DNA from: Jejudonia soesokkakensis
Lineage (GTDB): Bacteria > Bacteroidota > Bacteroidia > Flavobacteriales > Flavobacteriaceae
Direction: 5' to 3'
Length of the DNA: 64,000 nucleotides
Assembly: GCF_042664795.1 (NCBI RefSeq)
Contig: NZ_JBHTBN010000001.1
Coordinates: 496,001-560,000, forward strand
This document shows positions 45,553-56,022 of this stretch, piece after piece. The notes below the pieces were generated by a model. That model searched no databases. It was not told the DNA's origin and worked only from the letters and a program-made list of their open reading frames with translations. How positions within the stretch are numbered: position 1 is the stretch's first letter; the number at the start of each line of letters is the position of its first letter. A program made the translations under genes and the position numbers.

Positions 45553-45624
45553 ATTTCAAAAAGCAACCTATTAAACTAACACCTTCTTTTCGATTGTAAG
45601 CGAAAGGAGCAACCAACCTATTAC

Positions 45625-48351
45625 ATGAAAAAACTATTATTTCTCCTAATTCTAGCATGCAGTTTTATAACGAATGCTCAAAGTATAAAAGTTAAAGGAG
45701 CCATTAAAGACAGCCTGGGAGTACCGCTCGAATTGGCAAATGTTGTAGCCTCGATTAAGGCAGATGGCAAACTAGAATCCTATGCGATTACCAATTACGA
45801 AGGGAATTTTCAATTATCCCTTCCTAAAAACAATACCTACGTATTAAAAGCTAGTTTTTTGGGATATACTCCGCAAGAAAAAGAACTTACCGTACCCGCA
45901 GAATCTGAAGATATTAATCTGGATTTTATTTTAAATCCATTGGCAGATCAATTGGATGGTGTCGAAATCACCTATGAGATGCCTGTCACGGTAAAAGGGG
46001 ACACCATAGTGTATAATGCAGATTCCTTTAAAACCGGTGAAGAACGAAAACTAGGCGATGTATTAAAAAATCTTCCAGGAATAGAAGTTAACGACGATGG
46101 TGAGATTGAAGTAGAAGGAAAAGCGGTAACCAAAGTTATGGTCGATGGTAAAGATTTCTTTGACGGAGACTCTAAATTAGCTACTAAGAATATTCCTTCA
46201 GATGCAGTAGACAAGGTGCAGGTACTTCGAAATTATAACGAAGTTGATCAACTTAGAGGTGTACAGAACAATCAGGATAATGTTGCTATCAATATTAAAT
46301 TAAAGGAAGGAAAAAAGAACTTTTGGTTTGGAGAAGTTACTGCTGGAGGAGGAACTGTGGGTGATGACGAAGCAGGATATTTGGCACATCCTAAATTATT
46401 TTACTACAGCCCCAAGTACAGTTTGAACTTTATAACAGATTTTAATAACATAGGGGAAGTACCTTTTACATTTAGGGACTATTTTAATTTTACAGGAGGT
46501 TTCAGAAACTTTAATCGAGGGGGTGGCACCAATTTTTCAATTAGCGAAAGTGATTTAGGGTTTGCGGTTGCACAAAATAACCGAGCGAATGAAATTGAAA
46601 CCAAGTTCTTTGCAGGAAATTTTAGTTATGCAGCTACAGAAAGTTTGGATTTAAGTGGCTTCGGAATACTAAGTGATAACTCGACGAACATTGTCAATAA
46701 TTCGATACGAAGGTATATTGCATCTGGAAGTGTAGAAAACACAAACAGTATCAACGACCAGACAAGCCGATTAGGAATGCTAAAACTTAGTGGAGTGTAC
46801 AAGCCAAATTCAAATCTTCAGGTTGACTATGATTTACTGGCAAAAGGCTCTAAGCAAGTTCAGGATGATTTAACGACCTCTATTTTTGATGGAAACACGA
46901 ACAACATTGTAGAAGGAAAAGAAAATACTCCTTTTTCGGTCAATCAAAATGTGAATGCATACTATACGTTGAATGAGGACCATATTTTTGCAGGTCAGAT
47001 CCAGCATTTATATCAGGATGAAGATCCATTTTATAACGCTATAACAGACCTATTGCCATTCCCAGGAATATTACCTGTTGATCAAAATCAGGATCGGTTT
47101 GATATCAATCAGAACAAGAATGTAAGGACAAACAAAATTGATGGAAAAGTAGATTATTACTACATACTTAATAATGTAAGTAATTTGAACTTTACATTAG
47201 GAACAACCTATAGCAACCAGCAGTTTGGCTCCAATATTTTTCAGATTTTGGACAATAATAGCCGTGTTAATTTTTCTGAAACACCACCGGTTGATGGTGA
47301 AAATCTGCCCCTTATTAATGATGTGGAATTTGCTTTTAGTGATGTATTTTTAGGACTGCATTACAAGCTGAAAAGTGGTCAGTTTATTATTACACCCGGA
47401 CTTACGCTTCATAATTATAATGTACGAAGTGACCAGTTAGGGACTTCTACTTCAGAGAATGACTGGAAGGTATTACCAGATTTTAATATTATCTGGAATA
47501 TTAAAAAGAGTGAAAGTCTTCGTTTTAATTATGATGTTTCAGCACAGTATACAGATGTTAATGATTATGCCGAAGCGTTTGTGTTTAATAATTACAACCG
47601 ACTTTTCCGTGGAAATAGAAATTTGGAAAATGCGCTTTCTCATAATTATAGTCTAGCTTATTTCAGTTTTAATCTTTTTAATAACACCAATGTAAGCGGA
47701 GCTTTAAATTATACAAGAAGGTTAAACGGATACAAAAATGACACAGAGATCATTGCAATTAACCAAGTGAGTTCTCCATTTAATATTGACAGTAATTTTC
47801 CAGATGAAACTTTTTCTGCCTTCGGAAGATTTAGCAAGCGAATTAAGAAATTTCAGATCAATCTAAGCGGAAATTTGGCACTAAACAGATCAAATAACCT
47901 TATCAACGATGCTATAAGAGAAAGTGAAAGTTTTACTCAGAACTATAGCGGAAGCGTACGCACTAACTTTAGAGACTGGCCTAATTTTGAAGCTGGATAT
48001 CGCTTAAACATCAATCAGTATGACAATGGCGGATTAAGTCAGACATTCTTTACACAACGACCCTTTGCCAATGTGGATGTACGGTTTTTAAAAGATTTTA
48101 CTTTTGATGCAGAATGGGATTACTACAATTATAGTAATGATGAAAAAACGGTAGAAAATACGTATTCATTTGTCAATGCAAACCTCTATTATCAAAAAGG
48201 AGATAGTCCCTGGGAATTTAGAGTGCAAGCAACTAATATTTTGAATACTGAGTTTATTAATAGTGATAATTTTAATGAACAGTTTAATACAACTTCACAG
48301 TATTTTGTACTTCCACGTATTTTAATGTTTGTCGTCAAATACGAATTGTAA
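45625..48351 (+). CDS. TonB-receptor-like outer-membrane beta-barrel protein
   Basis: Seen: 908 residues. Signal peptide (~1-18), carboxypeptidase-regulatory-like domain (IKVKGAIKDSLGVPLELANV, ~22-100), plug-like segment (LGDVLKNLPGIEVNDDGEIEV, ~137-185), then long barrel strands to an aromatic end (VVKYEL). It resembles the OMP_b-brl_3 group rather than SusC. Known: members often lie beside GLPGLI genes. Substrate unknown. Followed by a 20-bp palindrome. Confidence 0.9.
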   Translation: MKKLLFLLILACSFITNAQSIKVKGAIKDSLGVPLELANVVASIKADGKLESYAITNYEGNFQLSLPKNNTYVLKASFLGYTPQEKELTVPAESEDINLDFILNPLADQLDGVEITYEMPVTVKGDTIVYNADSFKTGEERKLGDVLKNLPGIEVNDDGEIEVEGKAVTKVMVDGKDFFDGDSKLATKNIPSDAVDKVQVLRNYNEVDQLRGVQNNQDNVAINIKLKEGKKNFWFGEVTAGGGTVGDDEAGYLAHPKLFYYSPKYSLNFITDFNNIGEVPFTFRDYFNFTGGFRNFNRGGGTNFSISESDLGFAVAQNNRANEIETKFFAGNFSYAATESLDLSGFGILSDNSTNIVNNSIRRYIASGSVENTNSINDQTSRLGMLKLSGVYKPNSNLQVDYDLLAKGSKQVQDDLTTSIFDGNTNNIVEGKENTPFSVNQNVNAYYTLNEDHIFAGQIQHLYQDEDPFYNAITDLLPFPGILPVDQNQDRFDINQNKNVRTNKIDGKVDYYYILNNVSNLNFTLGTTYSNQQFGSNIFQILDNNSRVNFSETPPVDGENLPLINDVEFAFSDVFLGLHYKLKSGQFIITPGLTLHNYNVRSDQLGTSTSENDWKVLPDFNIIWNIKKSESLRFNYDVSAQYTDVNDYAEAFVFNNYNRLFRGNRNLENALSHNYSLAYFSFNLFNNTNVSGALNYTRRLNGYKNDTEIIAINQVSSPFNIDSNFPDETFSAFGRFSKRIKKFQINLSGNLALNRSNNLINDAIRESESFTQNYSGSVRTNFRDWPNFEAGYRLNINQYDNGGLSQTFFTQRPFANVDVRFLKDFTFDAEWDYYNYSNDEKTVENTYSFVNANLYYQKGDSPWEFRVQATNILNTEFINSDNFNEQFNTTSQYFVLPRILMFVVKYEL

Positions 48352-48352
48352 A

Positions 48353-48372
48353 AATAGGGCAATTGCCCTATT
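48353..48372 (+). other. Perfect 20-bp palindrome after the receptor-like gene
   Basis: AATAGGGC-AATT-GCCCTATT starts 2 bases past the stop. It can fold as an 8-bp hairpin, but no T run follows, so it may be an inefficient terminator or a protein-binding site. Confidence 0.6.
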
Positions 48373-48421
48373 CCAAGAGAGTTAGATTGCTGGTAATTTT
48401 ATAATGTAAAAACCATACATT

Positions 48422-49918
48422 ATGAAAAAATTACTTTTTGCACTAGTATTAGTCACGTTTTATGCTTCGGCACAAGAGTATCCTACCGGGATGATCTGGG
48501 ATGAAGAATCTTACCGAAGCATACCTTACAAAGTTCAATTTACAGCATCGACCTATGATAATCTCCCTACATCCTATTCTTTGGAGAAATGGGTGCCAAT
48601 TCCTGGAAATCAAGGACAATATGGAACCTGCGTAGCCTTTGCAGCAGCCTATGGGTTGCGTACTACGATGTATGCAAAAGATTATAATATTACAGATAAG
48701 CAGCAAATAACACAAGCAGCTTTATCCCCCTCTTTTGTATATGAAGCGATACGTAGAGAGGAAGATGTAGCTTGTAATATGGGTGCTAATCCTAAATTAG
48801 GGATGGAAGCATTAAAAGTGTTAGGAGTTCCAACCATGGAAACAGTACCTTATAAATGCAACCCTGTCATTTCTACCGATGCACAACTAGAAGCCATAGA
48901 TTATAGAATTAGAGATTATCAAACCTTATTCTTTTATGATGAACAAGCTCCAATGGTGCGTGTCAATGCAACTAAGAAAGCACTCTCTGAAGGATATCCA
49001 GTCTTAATAGGAATGAAACTTCCAGAAAGTTTCTTTGCCGCTAAAAAAGTTTGGAGATCAAAACCTACAGATAAAGGAACACTGGCAAAAAAGCATGGTC
49101 ACCATGCGATGGTGGCTGTCGGGTATGACGATAATTTTGAAGGAGGGGCTTTTAGAGTATTAAACAGTTGGGGAACTGCCTGGGGAGACAATGGATACAT
49201 TTGGGTGCCGTATAAAGAATATGATGAATGGACCTTAGGAGCATTACAACCATATAGTTATTATAAGAAAAAAGATGAAGTCAAGCCAGATGTGATTCCA
49301 GACGATAAGCCTGATGTAAAACCAGAGCCAGATCCAGAACCCATTGCCAAAAAATTACCGGAAGGAAATCTGCGTTTTGAGCTTAACACTAATGAAGACA
49401 TGCAGGTTACCCGTATTTCGACCAGAAATCTGGTGGTTGAAGATGACGTAGAAGGAGAAGACCTCGTAGCCTATAGAACGACAAGTTCGTACCCTTCAGG
49501 AACACGGTTTCGTTTTTATCTAGAGAATAAACATGAAGGCTATATTTATGCTTTTGCAACAGACCTTACTCAAAAGATCAATAAAATTCTTCCATACGAT
49601 GATGGGATGTCACCTATTATAAGTGAAAACTCTACGATAGCTTTCCCAAGTGAAAAGAAAGTAATCAGAATGGATAACAATCCTGGAACTGACTATTTAT
49701 TAATTCTTTTCTCACAACAGAAACTGGATGAAAAAGCTATTCAAAATAAAATGCAGAATACTCCTGGCGGACTTACCTCAAAAATAAAAGCTGCTTTAGG
49801 AAGCAAACTTATTGACAAATCGATGATACAATATGCTGCTGGGGAGGCTGGATTTAAAGTCAAAGAAGGAGCAGAAGGTTATGTAGTACCGCTGATGGTT
49901 GAAATTTCACATAAATAA
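48422..49918 (+). CDS. Papain-like (C1) cysteine protease with C-terminal DUF4384-like domain
   Basis: Seen: 498 residues, signal peptide to YASAQ (~18). Catalytic Cys70 (GQYGTCVAF), His228 (HHAMVAVGY) and Asn248 (LNSWGTAWGDNGY) are all present. A Pro/Asp/Lys linker (~285-315) leads to a DUF4384-like domain (RFRFYLENKHEGYIYAF). RNLVVEDDV at 335-343 recurs twice in the next protein. Known: secreted C1 proteases cleave proteins. The next gene, 7 bases on, encodes a caspase-like protease, so they form an operon. A joint role is inferred. Confidence 0.92.
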   Translation: MKKLLFALVLVTFYASAQEYPTGMIWDEESYRSIPYKVQFTASTYDNLPTSYSLEKWVPIPGNQGQYGTCVAFAAAYGLRTTMYAKDYNITDKQQITQAALSPSFVYEAIRREEDVACNMGANPKLGMEALKVLGVPTMETVPYKCNPVISTDAQLEAIDYRIRDYQTLFFYDEQAPMVRVNATKKALSEGYPVLIGMKLPESFFAAKKVWRSKPTDKGTLAKKHGHHAMVAVGYDDNFEGGAFRVLNSWGTAWGDNGYIWVPYKEYDEWTLGALQPYSYYKKKDEVKPDVIPDDKPDVKPEPDPEPIAKKLPEGNLRFELNTNEDMQVTRISTRNLVVEDDVEGEDLVAYRTTSSYPSGTRFRFYLENKHEGYIYAFATDLTQKINKILPYDDGMSPIISENSTIAFPSEKKVIRMDNNPGTDYLLILFSQQKLDEKAIQNKMQNTPGGLTSKIKAALGSKLIDKSMIQYAAGEAGFKVKEGAEGYVVPLMVEISHK

Positions 49919-49925
49919 ATCTGCC

Positions 49926-52900
49926 ATGAAAAAACTACTAATTATTCTTTGTTTAATTTCATGTTACGTAAGTACTACGTACGCCCAACAGGACTTTGTA
50001 GTGCAGAGTGTACATGCGCAGGGAGCCAGTAAGTCCCTATTGGATGACAGTCGGGAATTACTCATTACGTATGGATACCAAGATCAAACCATCAAATTTT
50101 GGAATGAAAAATCAGGTCTGTTACTAAAAACCATCGACTCACAAGACTATGTAAGTGATATGGTTTTAAATGCAAAAGATGGAAAACTGTATGTATTATC
50201 ATCCAATACTATTATTATCTACAGTTTAGAAACATTTAAAGAGATTTCTCAACATCCATTAGGAAGAATATATGATATAGAACTTTTTGAAGCAGATGGG
50301 TACAGAAGTTTGGCGTTGTTTGCACAGGATGATAACGGTAAACAAGGAATTTACGCATTAAATGACGCTACAGGTGAATTCATAGTTGGAAATACTCCCG
50401 TTTATCCTGGTGACGGCGAGGTTTCTCATTTTCAGTTTAGTAAGGATAACACTCGTGTACTCGTACAGTCCAATCTTATGGAAAATTATGTGTTTTCTTT
50501 CGATACAAATCAATATTATGAAGTAAAAGGGTATGCCTTGGCATTGCTAGATAATGGTGATTTGATCATGGGAGAATATGATGGTAATGCTGGAAAGGCT
50601 TATTATATTAGGCAAGATCCGGTTACACTAAAGCAACTATGGAGACAAGAAGTCAAACTCGAAGGGGTAGCTGGATATGAAGGCGTTTTTCTGCCCTTTA
50701 GAGGAGATGTTACTGTAAATAGCGATGGCCAATCCATTTGGGTAGCTCCAGGTACTAGTTTGTTTGTCGAATTGGATGTCAATCTTGGATTCATATTGGG
50801 TAAGATTTATAGAGAAGAACAGAAAACCAGTCTGATGGCTTCAGGTAATTATTTGTATGCACAAAGCGGTATCGACAAACCTTTTGCAAAATTTAAAAGG
50901 TACCAAAACAAACCTGTTCAGGAGTATGGTCATAATGTATTGGAGCCTCAACAAATTGTTACCTATATTGGAGAAAATGAGGTTGAGATCTTATTTGCTG
51001 CAAATTATGGAGCACATACGTTTTCTCTTTTGGCAAGTCCAAATGTGTCAAGATTGACAAAATATAAGACCAATTATAGGGATGACTATAGCGACGGAAT
51101 GTTTCAAGTCGATCAGAACAGTAAAAGGGTTTTTTCAGTTACTAAAACCTCAGATCCAATAAAGGTTTTTGAGCGTGGTAATGCCGAAAGTTTTGAAAAC
51201 TTAATAAGCAATATAAAAGACGTCCGGTTTTTTGATTATAGTCCTAATACAAACCTGCTAGCAACCATTTCTAGCAATGGATTACGTGTGATAGATACTG
51301 AAAAGAAAACAGAAGTATTTTCTAAAATAATAGGAAAAGACCTCCCTTTCGTAGATAGAGGGTTAGACATTGCGCCTAACAATAATACCATTTTATATGC
51401 TACCAAAGAGGTTTCGGGTACGAGTGATTTAAGAGATGAATTAACCTATTTCGATTTTGCTTCAGGCCAAGAAAAATGGACAAAAAATGCACGGTATTCT
51501 TCCTTATACCATATTAAGAATGGTCAACAAATCCTAGCAGTGAATAATACGTCCGGAAACATGGAAGTTTTGGATCCCGATACTGGAAATGTACTAAGGT
51601 CTTTTCCATTGAACTTTAAGGGATCTGTACTGGAAAGCGCTTTAGCTCCAGATGAAAAACATATCGTATTTTCTGGATATAACACTGATTTTTTTGTTTT
51701 TGAAATTGCTTCGGGACGTTTGGTAAATTCTTTTACAAATAAAGATTTTCAATATACTCCAGGTACTTTTGTCTCCAATACAGTGGTGAGTGTTTCAGTG
51801 TCAGGAGCGATTAAATTTTATGATATACTTACTTCCAAAGAAGTACTAAGATTGTATCTGTTTCAGGATGGAGGATGGATTACATATACTCCTGAAGGCT
51901 ACTTTGAAGGATCACAATCTGCGTGGGATAAAGTAGCTTTTGTAAACAATAAAAAAGCAATACCGCTGGAAAGTGTATTCGATAAGTTTTATACCCCACG
52001 CTTACTACATAAGGTGTTGTTTGACAAATCTGTAATTAAAAGGGATGACATCAAAAATCTTAAAAGTCCTCCTACTGTTAAAATAAATTACAAAGAAGGA
52101 AACCGAAATTTAACCGTCGAAGATGATGTTGCCGAAACATCAATAACAACTCAAAACGCAAGTGGGGAAGTAATCCTTACCGCCAATGCCAATGGAGATC
52201 GTATTGCAGAATTCAGGTTGTTTCAGAATGGAAAATCTGTAACGAATAACAGTAGAAACTTAGTAGTAGAAGATGATGTAGTCGTTTCTGGAACTGAAAA
52301 AACATTTAAAGTAACCCTTGTGGAAGGAACTAATGAATTTGTAGGTGTCGCCATAAACTCTCAGGGTACAGAAAGTCGTCCTGAAAAACTAACCGTTATC
52401 TATAAACCTGCTAAGTCTACTCCAGCACCACAAGGAATTCAGGCGCATGTTTTAATTGTAGGGATTGACACTTATAAAAATCCGAAGTATAATCTTAATT
52501 ATGCGGTGGCAGATGCGACCAGTTTTTCTGAAAGTTTACAAAATGGAGTCAAAAATATTACGTCAAAAATAAATTTATATGAAGTGAAAAACGATGAAGC
52601 TGTAAGAGAAAATATTATTGCAAAATTCACCGAAATTGCCAGTACTGCTAATCCGCAGGATATCTTTGTGTTCTATTATGCAGGCCACGGCGTTGTAAGT
52701 CAAGATGATGAGAAGGATTTTTACCTGGTGCCTTATGATGTAACACAGTTGTACGGAAATGATGGGGCTTTAAAACAAAAAGGAGTCTCAGCAAAAGAGC
52801 TCAAGCGAATAGCAAGCGGGATTCCTGCTCAAAAACAATTATATATTCTGGATGCTTGTCAGAGTGCAGGAGCATTGACAACGATTGCAACACGAGGTGC

Positions 52901-53201
52901 CGCCGAAGAAAAAGCGATTGCACAGTTGGCAAGAAGTACCGGGACACATTGGTTAACAGCTAGTGGAAGTGAACAATATGCGACCGAGTTTGATGAGTTA
53001 GGTCATGGGGTGTTTACCTACGCCTTGTTAGAGGCACTTTCAGGGAAGGCAGATAGCGGCGATAAACGCATTACGGTAAATGAACTAAAAGCATATATTG
53101 AAAGTCGCGTTCCGGAAATTTCGGCTCAATATAAAGGGAGTCCTCAGTATCCTTCAAGTTTCGGATTTGGACAGGATTTTCCGGTAGGAATTAAAAATTA
53201 G
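49926..53201 (+). CDS. Caspase-like (C14) protease with N-terminal WD40-type propeller
   Basis: Seen: 1091 residues from the ATG at 49926, which begins the signal peptide MKKLLIILCLISCYVSTTYAQ. Propeller repeats span ~25-640. An Ig-like linker carries RNLTVEDDV (727-735) and RNLVVEDDV (777-785). The C14 domain has His921 (YYAGHG) and Cys978 (LDACQSAG). Known: bacterial C14 proteases need self-cleavage or Ca in many cases and commonly cut after Arg/Lys. Inferred: one of these proteases may cut at the shared motif. Export to the envelope is likely. Confidence 0.93.
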   Translation: MKKLLIILCLISCYVSTTYAQQDFVVQSVHAQGASKSLLDDSRELLITYGYQDQTIKFWNEKSGLLLKTIDSQDYVSDMVLNAKDGKLYVLSSNTIIIYSLETFKEISQHPLGRIYDIELFEADGYRSLALFAQDDNGKQGIYALNDATGEFIVGNTPVYPGDGEVSHFQFSKDNTRVLVQSNLMENYVFSFDTNQYYEVKGYALALLDNGDLIMGEYDGNAGKAYYIRQDPVTLKQLWRQEVKLEGVAGYEGVFLPFRGDVTVNSDGQSIWVAPGTSLFVELDVNLGFILGKIYREEQKTSLMASGNYLYAQSGIDKPFAKFKRYQNKPVQEYGHNVLEPQQIVTYIGENEVEILFAANYGAHTFSLLASPNVSRLTKYKTNYRDDYSDGMFQVDQNSKRVFSVTKTSDPIKVFERGNAESFENLISNIKDVRFFDYSPNTNLLATISSNGLRVIDTEKKTEVFSKIIGKDLPFVDRGLDIAPNNNTILYATKEVSGTSDLRDELTYFDFASGQEKWTKNARYSSLYHIKNGQQILAVNNTSGNMEVLDPDTGNVLRSFPLNFKGSVLESALAPDEKHIVFSGYNTDFFVFEIASGRLVNSFTNKDFQYTPGTFVSNTVVSVSVSGAIKFYDILTSKEVLRLYLFQDGGWITYTPEGYFEGSQSAWDKVAFVNNKKAIPLESVFDKFYTPRLLHKVLFDKSVIKRDDIKNLKSPPTVKINYKEGNRNLTVEDDVAETSITTQNASGEVILTANANGDRIAEFRLFQNGKSVTNNSRNLVVEDDVVVSGTEKTFKVTLVEGTNEFVGVAINSQGTESRPEKLTVIYKPAKSTPAPQGIQAHVLIVGIDTYKNPKYNLNYAVADATSFSESLQNGVKNITSKINLYEVKNDEAVRENIIAKFTEIASTANPQDIFVFYYAGHGVVSQDDEKDFYLVPYDVTQLYGNDGALKQKGVSAKELKRIASGIPAQKQLYILDACQSAGALTTIATRGAAEEKAIAQLARSTGTHWLTASGSEQYATEFDELGHGVFTYALLEALSGKADSGDKRITVNELKAYIESRVPEISAQYKGSPQYPSSFGFGQDFPVGIKN

Positions 53202-53222
53202 GTTTTTTTTAATGTTGTGTTT

Positions 53223-53258
53223 AAAACGTCGTTTCGAAATGGAGCGACGTTTTTATTT
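53223..53258 (+). terminator. Intrinsic terminator after the protease operon
   Basis: AAACGTCG/CGACGTTT stem, 13-base loop, then TTTT-A-TTTT. Confidence 0.8.
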
Positions 53259-53307
53259 TCTGAATTTTTGTTGCTGAAAATCGTATCTTTCCTTAAAACT
53301 TTCAGTA

Positions 53308-53919
53308 ATGAGAAAAATCCTTTTAGGTGTTGTACTAACGTTGTTTATTGTCTTCGGGCTACGCTATTGTGAACACAATAAAGACGAACGTGAGCAATTA
53401 TATGAAAGCTCAAATCTTATTGAAAAACAGCTTCGAAATGTTGGAAAGCTTATTGTGACGGAAGGCTCTTATGCACAGGTTTTTACCTATAAGGATACCG
53501 AAAAACTAATGGGTTTCCTAGACGCAAAAAAAAGAGCGTTGGTGGTGGTGAATGCTGAAGCAACTATCGCCTATGATTTAAGCCAGATTGAAACAAGCAT
53601 TGACAAGGATTCCAAAACAGTCACAATTTTAAAAATCCCAGAACCAGAACTAAAGATCAATCCGAATATCGAATATTACGATGTTACTCAAGATTATTTG
53701 AATCAATTTGAGGCAAAAGATTATAACCTTATAAAAAAGCGTGTCGATAGATTGTTGAGGGAGAAGATCGAAGCTTCAGATCTAAAGACAAACGCACAGA
53801 ATCGGCTAATTTCAGAGCTTCAAAAAATCTATATTCTAACTAGTTCTATGGGTTGGACACTTCAGTATAATGAGACAAAGATCAATGCAGAAGTCGAATG
53901 GCAAGATTTAAAACTATAA
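53308..53919 (+). CDS. DUF4230 domain-containing protein
   Basis: Seen: 203 residues; N-terminal membrane anchor (~5-22), then KLIVTEGSYAQVFTYKD, VVNAEATIAYDLSQIE and IPEPELKINPNIEYYDV, all typical of DUF4230. Known: single-pass envelope proteins of unknown function, widespread in bacteria. Its end overlaps the convergent rhodanese gene by 6 bases. Confidence 0.9.
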   Translation: MRKILLGVVLTLFIVFGLRYCEHNKDEREQLYESSNLIEKQLRNVGKLIVTEGSYAQVFTYKDTEKLMGFLDAKKRALVVVNAEATIAYDLSQIETSIDKDSKTVTILKIPEPELKINPNIEYYDVTQDYLNQFEAKDYNLIKKRVDRLLREKIEASDLKTNAQNRLISELQKIYILTSSMGWTLQYNETKINAEVEWQDLKL

Positions 53920-54219
53920 TTTCTTTTTAAGTGAGGCCCATCCACCGCCATTTGTGGCTTTAATGCCATTTTTATTTAAAATTCCAGCAGCCTGACCACT
54001 TCTTCCACCACTTAAACAACAAGTGATTATGGGTTTGTTCCAGCTTTCAATTTCTTTTAATTTTTTAGGAATCTCGTTTAAAGGAATGTGCTTAGAACCA
54101 GCAATATGTCCAGCATCGTATTCCTCCTGTGTTCGAACATCCAAAACCACTCCACCTCTTTTTTTAAAGTCGTTTATTTTTGAATTTCTTGCTCCGAATA
54201 AAAAATCTAAAAACCCCAT
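53914..54219 (-). CDS. Rhodanese-like domain protein
   Basis: Seen: 101 residues; VVLDVRTQEEYDAGHIAGSKHIPLNEIP and the loop IITCCLSGGRSGQAA with the candidate catalytic Cys. Known: rhodaneses carry sulfane sulfur as a Cys persulfide. It lies 5 bases downstream of the aromatic amino acid hydroxylase gene and is likely in its operon; a functional link is not clear. Confidence 0.93.
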   Translation of the reverse strand: MGFLDFLFGARNSKINDFKKRGGVVLDVRTQEEYDAGHIAGSKHIPLNEIPKKLKEIESWNKPIITCCLSGGRSGQAAGILNKNGIKATNGGGWASLKKKL

Positions 54220-54224
54220 AATTC

Positions 54225-55952
54225 CTATGTTATAGTTTGTTCAATTAAAAGTAGTCCATCATCAATTAAATGTGCAATTTTTGGACGTTGCTTTTTCAGT
54301 GCTAAAAGATAAGAAAGTATGTCTTCAGAATGTGTTAACTCATACACCTCAAGCGGCAACAACCAATCTTTTGGAAAGTTAGCTGAAACTGTTTTAAAAA
54401 TTTTAAACAGGCTCTCTCTATTTTTAGTGGTCTTTCTCAACTTCCGTACTTTTTGATACAGTTCATTTAATGTTCTTTCATCATCGGTCATTTGTGTCTT
54501 TTCAGAACTACTTAATGAATGCATTTCCACTTTAAAACTTAAATAATCTGCTGCACCCGCAAAGGCCGAAACAATTTCTTTTCCAACGGCCATGTCAAAA
54601 TCGCCATCTTCAGGAGAAAATAAAATTTCATCGTTATAGGTTACGTAACAATCTGTAAACTGAATGAGCATTAATTCTCCTTTCAAATTTCGAATGCCCG
54701 TAACGTTCATTCCTTTGACATGGATTCCGCTTTCAAATTCAAATTCGATGGGCTTTCCGTCGTAAAAATCATAGGCAGCTAAATCACGCGGACCCATATT
54801 CTCAATGGCTAGATTGATTCCTTTCAGTTTTCCTAGCGGAGATCTAAATCCGTGAGTATGTCGTTGTACACCATGACCTATCACTTCTTTTTCACGGTAG
54901 GCAAGCGCTGTTTTTCCTTCAGTTTCAAAATAAACAACTTCATTATCTTCGTTTTGAATCATTCTGGTAAAATGACCAGAAATCTGTAAACCGGTACTAA
55001 TTTCTATAGTTCCCAACTGCTTACTCTCAATCAGTTTGTGCAGTCCACGCCAACCCCCTTTTCGTACTGCCATCGTATTGGCGAATTCTTCCAATACTTC
55101 CTGCAAATAAGCAAAATCGGGTGTGACATAAAGCTGAGGTTGTGGTTTCGTAATATCAAAATCCTGATAGGCAGCATCAATAGAATATGGAACTTTTTTT
55201 ACTTCCTCTTTCATGCACCACACACTTTCTCCTATGGAGCTTAATAGACCGGCTCCGTAAATTTTTGGGGCTGAAACTGTTCCTACCATTCCGTATTCAA
55301 CGGTCCACCAGTGAAGGTTTCGTATCAATGAAATTTCAGAAGGAGTTACTTTTTTCTGCTGAAGCGATTCCACTCTTTTTTCAGCAGCAAGAATTTTTTC
55401 TTCGGAAATGCCTTCGGCTTCTTTCAGAATAGACAATTCGCGAACTGCTTCGTACATTTCTATATCATGCGCACTCGATATGGCTTTGGCGCCTACTTCC
55501 CCAAAACGTCTTAAATATTCGGCATAATCGGGACTGGCAATAATGGGGGCGTGTCCAGCTCCCTCATGAATAATATCGGGAGCAGGTGTATATTCTATAT
55601 TTTCAAGTTGTCTTATATCACTCGCAATAACCAACACTTTATACGCCTGAAACTCCATAAAAGCATTGGGCGGTATAAATCCGTCAACGGCTACCGCAGC
55701 CCAGCCTATTTCTTTTAGGATACGGTTCATGCCGTACATCGACGGAATTTCATCAATGGAGATACCTGTTTTTTGTAACCCATCTAGATAACTTTCGTGC
55801 GCAACTTTGCTTAAATAGTCAACGTTTTTACGCATCACAAATCGCCATACCGCTTGATTTATCGGTGTGTATAATTCGTAGTTTTGAGGTTTTATATACT
55901 GCTTTAAATGAGGGGGCAGTCTATCGAGCAATTCGTTACTTTCAACATTCAT
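54225..55952 (-). CDS. Aromatic amino acid hydroxylase
   Basis: Seen: 575 residues. The iron site is HEGAGHAPI (two His) plus WWTVEYGMVG (Glu) in the first half. A ~270-residue C-terminal part, longer than in the ~280-residue proteobacterial phenylalanine hydroxylases, lies beyond the catalytic core. Known: converts Phe to Tyr using tetrahydropterin and O2. It is divergent from the TetR gene and near the phenylacetate operon, which fits aromatic amino acid catabolism. Confident in family; substrate inferred. Confidence 0.92.
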   Translation of the reverse strand: MNVESNELLDRLPPHLKQYIKPQNYELYTPINQAVWRFVMRKNVDYLSKVAHESYLDGLQKTGISIDEIPSMYGMNRILKEIGWAAVAVDGFIPPNAFMEFQAYKVLVIASDIRQLENIEYTPAPDIIHEGAGHAPIIASPDYAEYLRRFGEVGAKAISSAHDIEMYEAVRELSILKEAEGISEEKILAAEKRVESLQQKKVTPSEISLIRNLHWWTVEYGMVGTVSAPKIYGAGLLSSIGESVWCMKEEVKKVPYSIDAAYQDFDITKPQPQLYVTPDFAYLQEVLEEFANTMAVRKGGWRGLHKLIESKQLGTIEISTGLQISGHFTRMIQNEDNEVVYFETEGKTALAYREKEVIGHGVQRHTHGFRSPLGKLKGINLAIENMGPRDLAAYDFYDGKPIEFEFESGIHVKGMNVTGIRNLKGELMLIQFTDCYVTYNDEILFSPEDGDFDMAVGKEIVSAFAGAADYLSFKVEMHSLSSSEKTQMTDDERTLNELYQKVRKLRKTTKNRESLFKIFKTVSANFPKDWLLPLEVYELTHSEDILSYLLALKKQRPKIAHLIDDGLLLIEQTIT

Positions 55953-56022
55953 GTTTCAAAAGTAGCAACTTACCACCGAACCTTTCATAAAATATTTATA
56001 ATAGTTGGTTATCTTCGTAAAG

